The notes under the pieces: generated by a model
Told to the model about the DNA's origin: nothing
Database searches by the model: none
What the model saw: the letters and a program-made list of their open reading frames with translations, nothing else
In this document: positions 44,501 through 55,083 of the stretch, piece by piece
Numbering within the stretch: the stretch's first letter is position 1
How the letters are laid out: every line of letters begins with the position of its first letter
Source of the DNA: Brachypodium distachyon
Taxonomy: Eukaryota; Streptophyta; Magnoliopsida; Poales; Poaceae
Direction of reading: 5' to 3'
DNA length: 64,000 nt
Assembly: GCF_000005505.3 (NCBI RefSeq)
Contig: NC_016131.3
Coordinates: 23,892,501-23,956,500 of the forward strand
Made by a program: the position numbers and the translations under genes

Positions 44501-46091
44501 GGCTCCCGCTGCCAGCACGGCGGCCCCGCAAGGTACTCGTCCAGGGCCTCCTTGCGTTCGTCGCCGGGTACCCCAGCTTAGCCTGAAGCACTAATTTCGT
44601 TCTTTGTCTCAGGCACTGTTGTGCCCTCAACAGGGGCAGGCGAGGCGGTGATCGACCTCCCCTCCAACGTCGAGGACGTTGGGGCGGGGGACAAGCCAGA
44701 GGCGGCCTCCGTCGCTACCGAAGCGGGGCCCGGCAGCACGCCCCCGGCCTCGCAGGCCGGAGGCATGGATCCCGCGGCTGCCCAACAAGGAGCGACTCCT
44801 GCCGGGGGCGCAGTTCCTCCACTAGACCCGTAACCTTCGGACGCGGGGGTGGAGGAGGAAGTGGCGAGGGAGCAGGAGGCGGCTCCCCTGCAAGGAGACG
44901 ATGCTCCTCCCGGCCAGACCGTCGCGGCGGGGGTCTCGTCGTCGTCCGCCGCTACCTCTAGCCCAGACCCCAGCATCCTTGCCGGGGCGACTTGGGAGCC
45001 AATCACGTGGGACCCGAGCATCTATTATCAGGGGCACCAGTTCCTTAACGCCATCAAGGAGCAGCAGCTGGCGTTCGTCACCTTCTTCAACAAGGTGAGG
45101 GAGCACCACGAGCTCGCGAAGGGCCAGCTCGGCGAGGTGCGGCGAGACGTCGAGAGGGAGCGACAGGACCCGGCTACGGGAGGAGACGCACCTGGCTCGG
45201 CAGGCCAGGGACAAGGCCGCAACGCCGGTTGTTCCCGAGGCGGATCTCCACCGGCGACTGGAGGCCAAACGCGTCGAGCACCAGCAAGCACTGGACTCAT
45301 TGGCCGCGGCGCGGGAGAAGGCCAACTAGGAGCATGAAGAGGTGCTCGCGACAGCTCAGGCTCGCCTCAACGAGAAGAGTGAGCTGGTCAGCAGCTACTC
45401 CTCCCAGCTCCAGGTGCTACGCACAAAGCTGGAGGAGCAGGCTAAGGCCGCGGAGGATGCAGCCGCAGCGTCGGCGCGGCAGGAGAAGGAGCTCAACTCC
45501 GCCAAGGAGAAGAACGCCCACCTCGAGTCAGAATTGTCCACCGCCCGGAGTGAGCTCGTCAAGATGGGCGAGGACAATGTGGCCAAGGCCAAGGAGATGG
45601 CGCGGTTCGCGGAAGTCCTCCGCAAGGCCAAGCACGCGGTGGCGCTAGCGCGCAGCAACCACGACAAGTTGGCGAGGCAGCGGCGGGAGGAGATCGAGAA
45701 GCAACGCGAGATCGCCCAGGCGGTGCACGAGCTGCAGACCGCGAAGGTGGACGGCACGGATGTCAGCACCTTGATCCCCTTCTTCTCCGACATGGTGGGG
45801 AAGCTCGGGGCGCTGGACGTGTGGATCTTCCAGTTCTGCGACGGGGAGATAACGTCGTGCGCCAGGAAGATCGCCGAGATGATCCTCCCCTGGGTGCACT
45901 ATCACCACCCCGACTTCCCCTTCGAGACACTGCTGGACGCGTGGTCGGACAGCGAGGACGGCCCTTCCCACACCAGGGTGGTAAGTCGTTTCGTCGATGA
46001 AGTGGTGGACCGGATGACCAGCCGTCTTAGTCCCCTGCTAGTTTCTGTCTCTCCTTTTGTTTCCTGCAAGTGTCGTGCTTGGCGCCGTTGA
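41526..46091 (+). pseudogene. Antisense ORF of the Gypsy element (Transposase_28-like), broken
   Basis: Starts MAPTALE (41526). After an intron that carries a solo LTR it continues from 42858 (GKKAPKKPLSEKDQKKRELRA...) into a 296-codon frame to 43846 (FVGVMPSVVLFRHYFYPRVEQ, DLPPEAPSLHAG). That pattern fits the PF04195 'putative gypsy type transposon' family. Frame breaks occur at a G run near 43921 and a stop near 44831. Likely introns end at 44284 (TTGCAG) and 44612 (CTCAG). The last part (45342-46091) is a coiled coil of Glu/Lys/Ala heptads ending FPFETLLDAWSDSEDGPSHTRVV. It is transcribed opposite to gag-pol in the intact relatives; its role there is unknown. Confidence 0.7.
41558..42811 (+). 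mobile_element. Solo LTR inside the antisense-ORF intron
   Basis: It starts TGATGTAATTCCC. TCACGTA occurs both just before it (41551-41557) and at its right end (42810-42816), giving a probable 5-bp duplication ACGTA. A TATA box (TATATAAGCAGG, 42510) in the 3' third fits an LTR in plus orientation. Removing it leaves a compact intron of about 60 bp with GTAATC donor and CCCACAG acceptor, which supports the borders. The 3' terminus is TTC rather than the usual CA. Confidence 0.65.
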
Positions 46092-46538
46092 ACAATTATG
46101 GTTTTTATTAGTCCATGTAATCGTTCGCTGCTTTTATGAATTTCGTTTTCTGGTTCTACTTGGTACTTGGTTCTTGTTCTCGGAATTGACTTGCGGGGTG
46201 GATCTTCTGGCCTTCGTGTGTTATGCCTTGTGTTGACAGGGACTCACGCGCTACCCACTTAACCAGACCAGTTACCAAGGATGGACCCGCAGTGCCAACC
46301 TGGGGTCAAGTTGCAGCGGTGAGCCACTCCGCTTGCGGGATAGCTCCTCCCAAGCATGCGCCCACAGGACGGACCCGCACGCTGCATGGGGAACGCACTC
46401 CCCCCGCAAGTGTCCTTTTAACACCCCAGCCACACGCAAAACTCGAACCACACCAACGAGCCAATCGCTAAGTATCAGAAAGCTAGGCGGCTAGGATCAT
46501 GTACTTAGCTGTCCGTTCTCTTATCGGTTCTGCCCTTG

Positions 46539-46757
46539 GAACGCCTGCTAGAGGGGTGCGGCAAAGGCGCGATGGCAGTGCACCCATCGGCGCTGAGCAC
46601 TGATGGCATGCACCACCATCGCGTCTCTGCGGCAACCCTCGCCTCGGAACCGCCTGCTGGAGGGACGCGGCAAGGGCACGATGGCAGTGCACCCATCGGC
46701 ACTGAGCACTGATGGCATGCACCACCACCGTGTCCCTGCGGCCTCCCTCGCCTTCGT
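46539..46757. repeat. 109-bp tandem duplication in the Gypsy element
   Basis: Copies start GAACGCCTGCT (46539) and GAACCGCCTGCT (46647). They share CGATGGCAGTGCACCCATCGG and CACTGATGGCATGCACCACCA, with several substitutions between them. Confidence 0.85.
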
Positions 46758-47488
46758 AGCCATCTCCTTACCTTTGCTCTGAGTTGCTTCGTGGCCACCA
46801 TGCCCTTTTATAGGCGCGGTGAAGAACGCTGCCGCCGCGCGCACCGAGCTATCACAGCACACGTGGCAATACCCTCCTGCGGTAAGAATTTTGAAGTGGT
46901 CGCCATGCTCCAGTGGCTACCCGCTAGATGACACGGTCCGTGAGCACCGCACGAGCATCACAGTGTGTCCGACCCCCATCTTTATCCTGCATGTGAGATT
47001 CTTACCGATCCTGAGATGCTGCAAAAAAAATTCGAAATGCATGAAAAACAATACAGCACAAACAACCCTCCTGCCTCCCAGCCCCCGGGCACAGAAGGGT
47101 CGATACCAAACTTGGGTGTGAGCACTCTTCTTTTCCCGAGACGCAGCCACTGCGTGGTGCGCGCTTTGGGGGACCCGGCAATGGCACGACCCCGTTCCGG
47201 AGTGATCCGGCAACGGGATTTTTGTTTTCGAGGCTCCGGCAGCCCCCTGCTCACAGCCAAGGATGGAAAGAGCCTTTTGTGCACCTAGAGCAGGAGATAG
47301 AAGAAAAAGCATGCAAAAAAGAGACGACTTGAACTTCAGAGGAAACCACTTATCTTTATTCATAGAAACTAGCGGATTACAATCGGGGTTGCTCGGCTAC
47401 ACTAGTTCGAGAGGCATGCTGCAGCAGCATCACCCTTGGGTCAGGCTCCGCCACTTCACGGGTAGAACTTGCGCAAGTGCTCAAGGTT

Positions 47489-48109
47489 TCAACTATTTTG
47501 CACCGGCAAGCCTTCTTCGGTTTTCAGCCGGACAGCCCCCGGCCTGGTCACCTGCACTACCCGGAAGGTGCCTTTCCATTTCGGAGCGAGCTTGTTCCCG
47601 GCCTTCGTTCCTTGTATCCGGCGCAGGACAAGGTCTCCGACCTCGAGCTCCCGGGGTCGGACCCGCATGTCATGATAACGGCGGAGCCCCTGCTGATAGC
47701 GTGCAACTCTGACAACAGCCCGGCATCGAAGTTCTTCGATGAAGTTAAGATCGTCAACCCTCTGTTCGTGTTGGCTATGCTTGCCGTACGCGCGTACCCG
47801 AGGGAATCCATGCTTGAGCTCGAGGGGCAGCACCGCTTCTGCCCCGTAGACAAGGGCGAAAGGAGTTTTGCCCGTTGCCCGGCTAGGTGTGGTCCTGATT
47901 GACCACAGCACGGGCTCGAGTTCTTCGACCCAGTGCTTCCCGTGGCCTTTGAGCTTGTCAAAAGTTCTCGTCTTGAGCCCCCGCAGCACCTCCGCGTTGG
48001 CTCGCTCCGCCTGTCTGTTGCTCCTCGGGTGAGCGACAGAGGCGAAGTGGATCTTGGTGCCCATGCCCTCGCAGTAGACTTGGAACACGGCGCTCGTGAA
48101 TTGCGTGCC
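47489..48109 (-). pseudogene. Gypsy integrase, C-terminal half
   Basis: It begins within the conserved GTQF stretch (GGCACGCAATTC at 48098-48109 on the minus strand) and continues FQVYCEGMGTKIHFASVAHP and QAERANAEVLRGLK, which includes the third catalytic Glu. It ends with a GPY/F-like module (ELEVGDLVLRR...KLAPKWKGTFRV). The two catalytic Asp residues are lost upstream, where the frame joins LTR sequence. Confidence 0.9.
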
Positions 48110-48520
48110 TAGAATTCACAGCGGGCCAGTCGCTGTGGGCTGACTAGATGGGGAATCCTCTTTCTGTCGGAGCATTAAATGCTTGCTTGTGCTTCACTCC
48201 TTGCCCTGACGAGCCCTGCACACAGGGAGCCCGCCGGGCGGCCACGTGGCGACGATGCTCTGTCCGTTTGGTACCGTCCTTGTAGCGAGCGCCCGCGCTC
48301 AGGAACACCCTCCCCGGCAAGTGACCTTCCCGGGGAGCGCCCAGAAAGGGATTCTCTTGTTGCCTTCCAGAGCAACCCCCGCAGCCTGGCTAGCCCGGTC
48401 GGGCTGGTGGCTTGCCGGGCAGCTTGTGCGGTGCTGCCCGGGGGGCTATCCTTGCGGAGAGCGGGTGAGGCAACCCACGCGTCATGCAACGGAGGTACCC
48501 CGGGTGCCACTGATGCGACA
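48102..48520 (-). repeat. 5' LTR remnant of the Gypsy element
   Basis: Matches the first half (minus orientation) of the complete LTR at 40701-41119, then stops at the 8-bp word TGCGTGCC (48102-48109), which is shared by LTR and integrase. The rest of this LTR and most of gag-pol are deleted. Confidence 0.85.
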
Positions 48521-48945
48521 TAATGCTGCATAAAATCCTAGTGCCATGAACCACCTTAGTCCTGTCCTTAGCAAACTTGCTGCATCTTGGCTATTGCATC
48601 AATGTTGTGCTTGTCATATCCATAATCTTATTGCTAAATGTGCTTTGAAGCATTTGAATAAGTACTTAGACGATATTAGAGATGCAATATCTTGGTTGAA
48701 TGCTTCTAATACCCGCATTGCAAATTACAAGAGATTTTGCTCGGCAAGTGGAACACGTCCTCGTATGTTGAATTTAGACATGGATGTTAGATGGAACTCT
48801 ACACATGACATGCTTAAAATTGTGCTTCCTGAAAAAGAGTGGTTCACACTTTTTGTTAATGCAAATTACGGATGTATCCTACTGACCGAACATGATTGGC
48901 ATGCTGCGCAAGTTTTGTATGATTTTTGGGACATTCTTTCTGAAA

Positions 48946-50157
48946 GATCGGTATGGTCGACTAGAAGGGCGGGGTGAATAGGCGACTAACAAAAAAAAAT
49001 TCTTTTTTTTTTCTTGAAAGATAGAAACACTTAATCCTAGGGTTTACTAGATTCTCTAAAAGGAATGCAACCCTAGTATGAAGTGCGATAGCCGAAGCAC
49101 TAGCCGAAACAAAGTATAGACAATGAAGTAAACAAGTAAGTAAAGGGGCAAAAATGATACCACACCGGAGACGAAGATTTACTCCGGAGTTTCACCTTTT
49201 GGGGAGGTGTACATCTCTGTTTGGAGGAGTGCTCTACCACAAAGGTAGAGACGCCACAAAAGCTCACTCTATTCTCCTCCCACAACACCACAAAGACGAG
49301 GTGAGCTCCACTAATGGCTTACTTGAAGGCACATGCCGAACCTTTACAAACAAGGAGAAGGGCACAAATCCACAGCTTAATTGGAGGCTCCTTCCCGAAT
49401 CCTGAAGAACCTCCTCACAAGATTGGAGGCCTTGAAGAGACACCTTCCGGCTAGGGATCCCAAAATCCCAAGAATAACAAAATCCAACAAGGAAAACGAG
49501 GAGAATCAACTTTTGATTTAGTGAAACCCTAGATCGAGCTTTTCCCAACCCTTCCTCAAAGTATTGGCTCGGGGGATGCACTAGGGAGAGAGATCTCGAT
49601 ATTTGAAGCTCTTCGTGTTCTTGAGTGAGAGAATGGGGATGAACTGGGTATGTTCGGGCAAAAAACCCGTTGGGGACGAAGCCCCTTTTATACCCCATCA
49701 AAATCCAACCGTTAAGACACATTTCAGTTACACCAGTACCAGGGCGGAGGTAGACCGGAAGATCTAGGGGGTAGAACTTTCGCCCTGCTACCGGTCTCCT
49801 ACCGCTATACGCAGTAGGATTCCAGTAGCGTTTCAGTGCCTGACCAGTACCAGAGCAGAACTTCCGTCCACCGGAACCTCCGGCTAATCAAGCAGTAGTA
49901 TTGGCTATTCCTGAATTTGTCTGTCAGACTTAGCAGGAATAAAACAACTCTCAACTCAAAACTGGGTTTAGGCTTTATGTGGGTGCAATTTAGTAAATTT
50001 GTGTACGTGAAGTTGATTCACCCAAAGCTTTCCCAAATGGACTCCGTCTTTATAGTACAGATTTTCCTACGACTCAATAAAATAAAAGGCCGTAAATCCT
50101 TATACTCTTCTTTCCTTTTTGAGGGCGATGAATCGTGTCACGACACTAGTTATCAGA
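48946..50157. mobile_element. Unclassified 1.2-kb insertion in the hAT transposase
   Basis: It is flanked by TCTGAAA (48939-48945 and 50158-50164). Removing the insert and one copy restores the reading frame (ILSE joined to NTWRTISPQ), which supports the borders. It starts GATCGGTATGGTCGACTAGA and contains GGGCGGGGTGAATAGG. No LTR, terminal inverted repeat, poly(A) tail or coding domain is visible. Confidence 0.55.
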
Positions 50158-51664
50158 TCTGAAAACACATGGCGCACGATTAGTCCACAAGTTATGTTGT
50201 CATTAACACCAAAACTCATTAGGGATCTAAATGCCCTTTCACTTTCCGATTCAACTAATGCTTTGTCTGGTGTTTATTATCCCACGTCTCCTTTAATGGT
50301 GCATCAACTTTTAAACATTGCCGGCCACTTAAAAGCATATGAAAATGATATTGATTTACACCCGGCTGTTCTTAAAATGCAAGCTAAATATAGGAAATAT
50401 TGGAAAGAAATTCCTCTTTTGTATGCATTTGCATTTATTTTGGATCCTAGGGCTAAACTTGAGGCATTTGGTACTGTCCTCTCACTCTTAACTGATGCCG
50501 TAGGACATGATTATTGTGCTTATTTCTCTGATGTCAAAGCTAAGTTTCGTCAACTTTTTGATAAGTACAATGAGAAGTATGCCGGAGTCCGGCGGCATAG
50601 GACTACATCACAATCAACTGCAGGAAAGAAGAAAATAGCTTGGGGAAAGATTTTCTCCTCTTCGTCGGGCTCGTCATCATCAGCTGTCGGCACACATTTA
50701 GGTGGCGGCGACGAGGAGTTAGACACATACCTGAGGTCCCAATTGTGAGCTTTGGATAAAGCAACGAGGATGAATTCAACATATTGAAGTGGTGGTAGGA
50801 CCACAAGATGACATATCCGGTGCTTTCCATACTAGCACGAGATGTGTTCACGGTACCCGTCTCAACAACATCATCAGAATCTGCTTTTAGTTTTGCAGGA
50901 AGAATACTTGAGGAAAGAAGAGCATGTCTCACACCTGATATGGTGAGCACACTAATGACCGTGAAGGATATGGAGTTAGCCAAACACTGAGCTCAACACA
51001 CTCCAGTGAACCCAGAGCTGACAGCCGCATTCCAAAATATTTATCTAGACGAGGCTGAACAAGAATAGTTGTACCTTCTGTAATTTTATTATCCTTTTGC
51101 AATTTTCCTTTTCCTTCGCAGAATTTATTTTTTATTTTGAGCAAGCTTGTACTCTTTTTCCTTATCAGGGTTTGTCTCCAAGGGGAGTTTACCTTGAAGG
51201 TTTTAACAAGGCAAACTTAATAAAGCTCACTATTTAATTTACTTGGTCTCAAGTCTCAACTTCATTTTTTTTTTAAATGGACACTACAGCGGACAAAGAT
51301 CAGGGGCACTTGTTCGTAACGGGAATACAACGGAAGCACGAACGGCACAGACAAAGATCAATCAGGGACACCTCTCGATCGTGTGCTCGTAACGAATCGC
51401 GTGAAGCCCGAACGGTGGAAACAGGTGAACAGGCCGAACCAACAATGACCGTGTGTTCCTTCGGCTTGTCGGGCTAACGTGCCGTCGGGCCAGGCACGAA
51501 AATCCCTACGTGCCAGGCTTTTTTGCAAATGAGGCCCGTGGGCCAAACCGGCACGGCACGGACCCATTTCGTGCCGACCGATGCCGGGCCATGCCGTGCT
51601 GGGCCGCCGCCTCCTCGTGCCTAGGCCGTGTCGGGTCGGCCCGATGGCCTGGAGCAGGGGATAC

Positions 51665-53336
51665 CAACAAGGCAACAACATGCTGCGTCCACGAAAGACT
51701 AAAATCAAAGCAAATTTTGCTGTCAAAAAAAAATTCAAAGTAAATTCCAACCTTTAAATCAATAGAGGCTAGTAAAAGGATATAGGATAAAATCCGTGTT
51801 CAAAAGAGTGAAATTTACAAGAATTAAACAAGAGAGTATGTTGCTTGGTAGTCAGTACATCAAACAGGTCACCAGTATCGTCTTTCACGCTGCAGGTGGG
51901 AGAGCAAAGCGCAACTGAAAAGGACAAAGGCAATATGGGCGTGGTCAATATTCTGACTTTGGCGGGCAGCCACCAATTCTCACGGGTAAAAGAAGAAGAC
52001 GGAAATTTGATGATGCATTGGATGCGGTTACTAAAAGCATCTCGGACCTCACCTGCCCATGAACACCCTTCTCAAACTAATTGATCGATCGCCCACGACG
52101 TGGATAATTGCTGCTTCACTTTACCTACTAAAACCCCTGTTTTTTCTTTGCTAAGTGCTTCATTGCTTGTCGGTCCACCCCGTGCAGAGCAGCAAAACGA
52201 TAACAATGACTTTTGTTCAAACTTTAACACAAAATGATCCATATTTAAAAGTGAAATATATACATTTTTGCAAACACCACGCACGCACATGTGGTCACTG
52301 CGGGGCCACACCTTCCAGTCACGGCCTATTTGATGAGACCTAGCATAAACACTGCGAGTCTCGTTGTTTCGTCCTGAGTCCAAACATCACATTCTCTAGC
52401 GTTTGCCTACCAAAAAGTTAAGTGGCTGGGTGGCCGCAGATGGGCCACCCACACGTGACCGCGCTTAACTCTTCCACCTCCCCCGTCAATCTCCTCTCAA
52501 ACCCCCCTAAATTGAAGACATTTGTTCATGGAACCGAACCTCTTAACATCCATTGAGGTAACATTTCTCATCTCTAGATTTTTGGTTGGTTGAAAATGTG
52601 TAATTTGTGGCATTGTTCATTTCTGACCAGATCCTAGTTTTGGGGATTTCTCCCAAATCTGTTGTTCAAACGGTGAAATGTGGGTTGGTACTATGTTTGT
52701 GATGTGTAATAAGCATGTCATTTGTTCATTAGGGTTAGCCATATGCATGTTACTTAGGGTTAGGGGTTGTGTTTTTTATGTTGTGCCGTAGAGTTGACAT
52801 TGATGCATCATGTTTCTTGCTTTTTAGATGATGAGAATCATGAATGACCGTCATGTGGACAAGACGGCATTCTTAAGTAACAATACTGAGAATGTACATG
52901 GATGGAAAAATAGTGGTCTTTGCCGCAAGTCTCGGCTATGTCGATGATGTGGGAGGAGTAATCGAAGTTTTGAATTGGATTGATTCGAGTGAAAAAGTAT
53001 GTCGGGTCGAGACCTTGTTCTCGAATGAAGAGGAACTTGGATCGTTGGAGTTAGTGGGGGGGGGGGGGGGGGGAGGGTTCAAAGAGGTTGTAGAAGTGTC
53101 ACAACAATTCTTTGAAGTTATTTGACGGCCTGGCTTTGTAACACTTTGTTGAGCGGTATGCCCAAGAGCCAACCGCAAGCCAAGAATTGAAAAGTCCGTG
53201 GAAAATAAATGTTGTCAATGACATTCCTTTCTAGAAAAAAATTCTATAAAACAGGTTTACCTCATTAACGACGTAACTTAGCCTTAACCATATTCTACCC
53301 ATTTTATGTAGCGGTCGATCAGTCTCCAAATCCAAG
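51665..53336. other. Intergenic sequence right of the hAT element
   Basis: No gene is recognised. A G18 run lies at 53056-53073, preceded by a plus-strand open stretch from 52892 that has no known motif. Reads across the homopolymer may be unreliable. Confidence 0.35.
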
Positions 53337-53647
53337 ATGCCACACTGACCTTGCAGTGACCGATCACACTTTCTTCCTTTTCTCGTTACCCGTCGCTCAT
53401 TTCATCCCCTTCCGACCCGACGGTACTTTGATACTCGGTGATAAAAGGTTGTGTACATAGTTTGATACAGAGGACGGAGTCTACTCTTTTCCAAACAAAT
53501 ACAGTAATAATTCTACCTCACCTTACTGTATGCAGCCGAGTTCAATATGCCACACTGATCCCGCGGTCACTAGTCGCAGTTTCTTCCTTTTCTTCTTTCC
53601 CTGCTCCTTCTCCCGCCGCTCATCTCCTCCTCACCCGATCCGACGGT
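53337..53647. repeat. Diverged direct duplication upstream of the F-box gene
   Basis: GCCACACTGACCTTGCAGTG at about 53339 and GCCACACTGATCCCGCGGTC at about 53549 begin matching stretches. Both continue through TTTCTTCCTTTTC and CGCTCAT to CCGAC(C)CGACGG-like ends, about 210 bp apart. The repeat lies in the promoter or 5' UTR of the F-box gene. Confidence 0.6.
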
Positions 53648-53856
53648 GCACGAGCGTGCGATTCCTGAGACAAGAGACTGAACGTCCTGCAATTAGCCTT
53701 TTCAGAGATGAATTTTCCATTTCATTTACACCTTTCTCCTCCCCATCCTCCTCTTTCTCCCCGAAACCAAATTCCTCTGGATCTCGTCAGCTACTCAGCT
53801 CCCCCCAATCTCAATCTGCTGCCACCACCTTCCTGCAGCCGCATCGGAATCAAATC

Positions 53857-55083
53857 ATGGCGGCGGACAAGCGGCCGCGGCCTTCCTCACCATCTCCGCC
53901 GGCCACGGCCGCCGTATCCAAGGTGCTCGACGACAGCGACCTCCTCCATGAGATCCTCCTCCGCCTCGACTTCCCCACCTGGCTCGTCCGCGCCGCGCTC
54001 GTCTGCAAGCGCTGGCTCAGCCACGTCTCCGACCCGGCCTTCCTCCGCCGCTTCCAGGAGCGCCACCCGCCCCGCCTCCTCGGCTTCTACCTCGAGAGCG
54101 CCTGCAAGGCGTTCCAGCAGTTCGTGCCGCTCCCTGATCTGCCCCCCGAGCTCGCCGCCGTCGCCCGGACCGCCAGCTTCGACCTCACCGCGGAATTCTA
54201 CATGCACACATCGATCGAGCACTGCCGGAACGGCGTCCTCCTCCTCCGCCACACGGGCTACGACAAATTCATATACCAGGTGCGCAGCCCGCTGAACCTG
54301 GCGAGAGACGGAGCGGTCGTCGCGACCTGCTGCAAGTCAATGGCGGACGAGGAACGCCATTACGGGTATATGCTGCTCCCGAATGACGGCGGCCACGGCA
54401 TGTCCGTCAACTTTGTGGGCAGCCATCTGGAGCTCTTCGCTAAGGTACGATCCTTTCAGGATGGAGTCTGCCATGATCTGCGGACCTCAGCGTCTATAGA
54501 GCTCCCTGCGCATTGGAAAGTATCCTTGCATAACCGTAGTTTACTTCACAATGGCAAGCTGTATATGCTGGGCACGACGGGGTACATACTTGGGCTGGAA
54601 TTGGCTTCCACGAGATTATTCTTCATTGAGCTTCCAGATGCGATTCGGTATGAGCCCCCTGGGAGCCTTCAGCTGAGTCTTAAGATGTCTCACCAGACAG
54701 TGAATTCAGGGGTTTATCTTCTCAATTTGGAGGGGCTTAAGATCAACGTTTGGCTCCGTTCCACAGATGACAACAGCTCCTGGCTTCTAGTTGACACCAT
54801 TTGTTTACGTCAGGTGTTTGGTCATCTTGTAAAGCCTAGTTGGGAGTCAGGGGCTTCACGGATTAATCTGGCTGGATCCGGGGACAATGCTGAATTTGTG
54901 TTCTTAGAGGTGGATGCCGAGATCTTTTGCATGTATATTCGGAGCAGGACAGTGGTAAAGGTGTATGAGATGGAATATAAGGACGATCAACTGTTTCAGA
55001 TCTATCCCTTCATGATGGTCTGGCCACCCATCTTCCCAGCATTGATTCAAAGACGAGATCAAGTGGAAATTTCTGAAAGTTAA
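53857..55083 (+). CDS. F-box protein, intronless, 408 residues
   Basis: The chosen ATG (ATCATGGCG, 53857) has a good context and starts a normal N-terminus (MAADKRPRPSS). The frame is open further upstream, but that part looks like 5' UTR. The F-box spans about residues 24-65 (LDDSDLLHEILLRLDFPTWLVRAALVCKRWL...). It should bind SKP1 and place the protein in an SCF ubiquitin ligase. The rest (FYLES, YGYMLLPNDG, GKLYMLGTTGYILGLELAST, SWLLVDTICLR) has the beta-rich pattern of the large grass F-box families with associated propeller-like or DUF domains. The substrate is unknown. No lesion is seen. Single-exon structure and membership of an expanded family fit tandem or retro-duplication, but no near copy lies in this window. 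Confidence 0.85.
   Translation: MAADKRPRPSSPSPPATAAVSKVLDDSDLLHEILLRLDFPTWLVRAALVCKRWLSHVSDPAFLRRFQERHPPRLLGFYLESACKAFQQFVPLPDLPPELAAVARTASFDLTAEFYMHTSIEHCRNGVLLLRHTGYDKFIYQVRSPLNLARDGAVVATCCKSMADEERHYGYMLLPNDGGHGMSVNFVGSHLELFAKVRSFQDGVCHDLRTSASIELPAHWKVSLHNRSLLHNGKLYMLGTTGYILGLELASTRLFFIELPDAIRYEPPGSLQLSLKMSHQTVNSGVYLLNLEGLKINVWLRSTDDNSSWLLVDTICLRQVFGHLVKPSWESGASRINLAGSGDNAEFVFLEVDAEIFCMYIRSRTVVKVYEMEYKDDQLFQIYPFMMVWPPIFPALIQRRDQVEISES

Larger units (their letters stand above)
40249..48520 (-). mobile_element. Decayed Gypsy retrotransposon with antisense ORF, 8272 bp
   Basis: It begins TGTCGTAGCCC and ends GATGCGACA on the plus strand, flanked by TAATG (40244-40248, 48521-48525). It is oriented on the minus strand: a 5' LTR remnant on the right (48102-48520), the C-terminal half of integrase, a long region with plus-strand (antisense) ORFs, a purine tract CCGGGGGCTAC, and the complete 3' LTR on the left (40249-41119). 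gag, protease, reverse transcriptase and most of the integrase are deleted. The layout with an antisense gene between pol and the 3' LTR is known from Grande/RIRE2-like grass Gypsy elements. Confidence 0.88.
39495..50990 (+). pseudogene. hAT transposase, split by two insertions and mutated
   Basis: Segments are 39495-40248, 48526-48945 and 50165-50990. Segment 1 has a BED zinc finger (CKRC...HLERHIAAH) and the start of the RNase H-like core (SVSLTSDIWRGKRKQDYISV, IFAITLDN). Segment 2 continues with CCACHIHNLIAKCALKH and DMDVRWNSTHDML. Segment 3 has PLLYAFAFILDPRAKLEAFG and, after shifted sequence, the hATC dimerisation region (VPVSTTSSESAFSFAGRILEE, ending 50990). Apart from the insertions there are in-frame stops just after 48530 and between 50746 and 50808. 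The protein is therefore dead independently of the nesting. It recognises hAT ends in the live form; here it cannot. Confidence 0.9.
38458..51656 (+). mobile_element. Ac-like hAT transposon carrying nested insertions, 13.2 kb
   Basis: It is flanked by the exact 8-bp duplication GGGGATAC (38450-38457 and 51657-51664). The termini align without gaps over 20 bp and share CCATCGGGCCG. Subterminal DNA on both sides is rich in short GGCACG/CGTGCC-type words, as expected for hAT transposase sites. The single plus-strand transposase gene is split by a Gypsy element (40249-48520) and an unclassified insertion (48946-50157). Without them the transposon would be about 3.7 kb, a normal Ac-like size. Confidence 0.9.

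Noticed and set aside
43812..44630. Minus-strand 272-codon frame as a gene
   Set aside because: Shadow of the GC-rich antisense-ORF region; it lies opposite introns and coding of the plus-strand frame and has no domain.
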